From contig DATHMK010000018.1 of NCBI GenBank assembly GCA_035487155.1, forward strand, positions 19,354 through 83,353: 64,000 nt of DNA, written 5' to 3'. Positions 62,200 through 64,000 of this stretch are shown one piece after another. Under the pieces are notes generated by a model. It made no database searches and was not told where the DNA came from. It saw only the letters and a program-made list of their open reading frames with translations. The position numbers and the translations under genes are program-made. This DNA is from DAIDKA01 sp035487155 (GTDB lineage: Bacteria > Pseudomonadota > Gammaproteobacteria > Steroidobacterales > Steroidobacteraceae). The number at the start of each line of letters is the position of its first letter. The stretch's first letter is position 1.

Positions 62200-63683
62200 C
62201 AGGTGAGAATGACCTTGAGAATCTGCATGGAGTTGGTGCCGCCCTGCACCCCGGACAGTTCCCCCTTGGTCACGATCACCAGATCACCCTGGTGCACCAG
62301 CTCCAGCTCCAGGAGGCGAGCAAAGATGGCGTTGTAGAGAGCCTCGGCGGTGTTGCACCCCACCACATCGAACATCACCGGAAAAACGCCGCGGTACATG
62401 GTCACGCGCCGGCCGGTCGCCTCGTTGCGCGAGAACGCATAGATGGGAATGTCGGAGCGCAGGCGCGACATCCACAAAGTGGTGGCGCCCGTCTCAGTGA
62501 GGGCCACGATGGCCTTCACCTGCATGTGATTGGCCGTGTACATCACCGCCATGGCGATGGCCTCTTCGGTGCCCAGGAACATCGAGCCATCATCGCGCTG
62601 GCGCGGCCGGGCATGGCCGAACTGGTATTTCTCGGCGCCGCGGATCACATCGGCCATGGCCTCGACCGCCTTGAGCGGATAACGGCCGGTGGCGGTCTCG
62701 GCGGAGAGCATCACGGCGTCAGTGCCGTCCATCACGGCATTGGCGACGTCGGATACTTCGGCGCGGGTGGGCACCGGGTTCTGGATCATGGACTCCATCA
62801 TCTGCGTGGCCGTGATCACCACCCGGTTCAGGGCCCGCGAACGGTGGATGATGGTCTTTTGCAGACTGGTCACTTCGGCGTAACCCATTTCGACGCCCAG
62901 GTCGCCGCGGGCCACCATCACCACATCGGAGGCCTCGACGATGCTGTCCAGGTTCTCGATGGCTTCGTGACGCTCGATCTTGGCGACGATGCGCGCGTCG
63001 CCACCGGCTTCGCGCACCAGGCGTCGCGCCAGCTTGATGTCGGCCGCGTCGCGGGCGAAGGAGACGGCCACGTAGTCGACCTTTTCCTCGGCCGCGAAAC
63101 GGATGTCATCACGGTCCTTCTCCGAGAGCGCCGGCGCGGAAATGCCGCCGCCCTGGCGGTTCAGACCCTTGCGATCCGACAGCGGTCCGCCGACCTTCAC
63201 GCGGGTCTGGATGCGCGTGCCCTCCACGGCCAGCACGTCCAGCACGATCTGCCCATCCGCCAGCAGCAGCACATCCCCGCTCACCACATCGTGCGGCAGG
63301 TTCTTGTACGCCGTGCCCACCACATTGATGTCGCCGCCCTTGGGATCAAGCGCCGTGTCGAGCGCGAAATCCGCGCCCTCCTGCAACTGGATCGGGCCAT
63401 TGGCGAAACCCTCGATGCGGATCTTCGGGCCGGAAAGGTCCAGCAGCAAACCCACGCACTCCTGGGCCTTGGCGGCCGCGGCGCGCACCAGGTCCAGGCG
63501 GCGTTTCAGATCGGCGCGGGTGCCATGCGAGGCATTGAGCCGCACCACGCTCAGGCCCGCCTTCATCATGTCGATGAGCACCTTCGGGTCATCCGTCGCC
63601 GGACCCGCCGTGGCGACGATCTTGGTGCGTTTCAGGTTCCTGACGGCGACGAGAGGTTCTTGCAGGCCTTTGGGGCTTTTCAC
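62199..63683 (-). CDS. pyk: Pyruvate kinase
   Basis: 494 residues. KRTKIVATAGPATDDP near the N-terminus, the catalytic KIERHEAIENL, the ATQMMESMI signature region and GTDAVMLSAETATGRYPLKAVEAM. It makes pyruvate and ATP. The start is GTG 63683, overlapping the pgk stop (GTGA). The pgk-pyk order is common in gammaproteobacteria. Confidence 0.96.
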   Translation of the reverse strand: MKSPKGLQEPLVAVRNLKRTKIVATAGPATDDPKVLIDMMKAGLSVVRLNASHGTRADLKRRLDLVRAAAAKAQECVGLLLDLSGPKIRIEGFANGPIQLQEGADFALDTALDPKGGDINVVGTAYKNLPHDVVSGDVLLLADGQIVLDVLAVEGTRIQTRVKVGGPLSDRKGLNRQGGGISAPALSEKDRDDIRFAAEEKVDYVAVSFARDAADIKLARRLVREAGGDARIVAKIERHEAIENLDSIVEASDVVMVARGDLGVEMGYAEVTSLQKTIIHRSRALNRVVITATQMMESMIQNPVPTRAEVSDVANAVMDGTDAVMLSAETATGRYPLKAVEAMADVIRGAEKYQFGHARPRQRDDGSMFLGTEEAIAMAVMYTANHMQVKAIVALTETGATTLWMSRLRSDIPIYAFSRNEATGRRVTMYRGVFPVMFDVVGCNTAEALYNAIFARLLELELVHQGDLVIVTKGELSGVQGGTNSMQILKVILT

Positions 63684-64000
63684 GCGCGTTCTTCCAGAAT
63701 GGCGACCGCCGGCAGCGTCTTGCCCTCTACGAATTCGAGGAAAGCGCCGCCACCGGTGGAGATATAGGAAATTCCCTTTTCCACATCATACTTCTCAATG
63801 GCCGCGAGGGTATCCCCGCCGCCAGCGAGTGAAAAGGCCCTGCTGTCGGCAATCGCCCGCGCCAGCGTCCGGGTGCCGTTGCCGAACTGGTCGAATTCGA
63901 AAACGCCGACCGGACCGTTCCACAATATGGTGCCGGCATTCTGTAGCTCCTGGGCCAGCCGTTTCGTGGTCTGCGGGCCGAGATCCAGGATGAGCTCATC
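63680..64000 (-). CDS. pgk: Phosphoglycerate kinase, 3' end only
   Basis: The last 106 residues are in the window, cut at the right edge. WNGPVGVFEFDQFGNGT and AGGGDTLAAIEKY with ISYISTGGGAFLEFVEGKTLPAVAIL are diagnostic of the C-terminal nucleotide-binding domain. The full protein would be about 390-400 residues. It transfers phosphate from 1,3-bisphosphoglycerate to ADP. Confidence 0.96.
   Translation of the reverse strand, partial: DELILDLGPQTTKRLAQELQNAGTILWNGPVGVFEFDQFGNGTRTLARAIADSRAFSLAGGGDTLAAIEKYDVEKGISYISTGGGAFLEFVEGKTLPAVAILEERA

Overview
The window is a high-GC chromosomal segment from a gammaproteobacterium with a Gram-negative envelope. Evidence: a complete dcw cell-division/murein cluster, lpxC, kdsC-kdsD, lptABC, rpoN-hpf-rapZ, sspAB with cytochrome bc1 genes, and the run pilA-pilB-pilC-pilD-coaE-zapD-yacG beside mutT-secA, all in orders known from gammaproteobacteria. 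Genus cannot be fixed from sequence alone. My guess is a lineage near Xanthomonadales, Nevskiales or Steroidobacterales. Almost all the DNA is coding, and I see no tRNA, rRNA operon, insertion sequence, prophage or CRISPR array.

Layout. (a) 1-10213: accessory surface-glycan genes: a flippase cut by the left edge, a rhamnosyltransferase-like GT2, a polyprenyl-phosphate GT2, two methyltransferases, two large multi-spanning membrane proteins, GtrA and a UDP-galactopyranose-mutase-like flavoprotein. (b) 10345-16774: type IV pilus genes pilA (with a textbook sigma-54 promoter), pilB, pilC and pilD, then coaE, zapD and yacG. (c) 16782-21910: a small unrecognised gene, mutT, secA (leader hairpin that can bury its Shine-Dalgarno), a LytM-type peptidase, and dciA on the other strand. 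(d) 21918-40780: lpxC and the dcw cluster on the minus strand, from mraZ (right) to ftsZ (left), mostly joined by 4-nt start/stop overlaps. It is fed by a sigma-70-like promoter followed by a three-repeat MraZ operator. (e) 40941-41368: rnpB with its own promoter. (f) 41374-47133: rsmI, lpoA, an apparent yraN remnant, sspB-sspA, and petC-petB without petA. (g) 47168-53057: a DegS-type protease, pgl, zwf, gnd, murA and a BolA-family gene. (h) 53150-59402: kdsD, kdsC, lptC, lptA, lptB, rpoN, hpf and rapZ; ptsN is missing. (i) 59419-64000: an archaeal/eukaryal-type proS, a patatin phospholipase, pyk and the 3' end of pgk.

How it fits together. Most genes build the envelope: murein precursors and septation (dcw, murA, ddlB), lipid A and LPS core/transport (lpxC, kdsCD, lptABC), surface glycan (region a) and pili (region b). 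RpoN, encoded in region h, would be the sigma factor reading the pilA promoter. The most useful new observations are regulatory or structural: the secA leader hairpin, the CTG-start kdsC in the same frame as kdsD, the MraZ operator with an unexplained 17-bp dyad upstream, a Gtr-like glycosylation module next to pilA, and the absences of petA, ptsN and most of yraN. I did not find a clearly new defence or mobile system.
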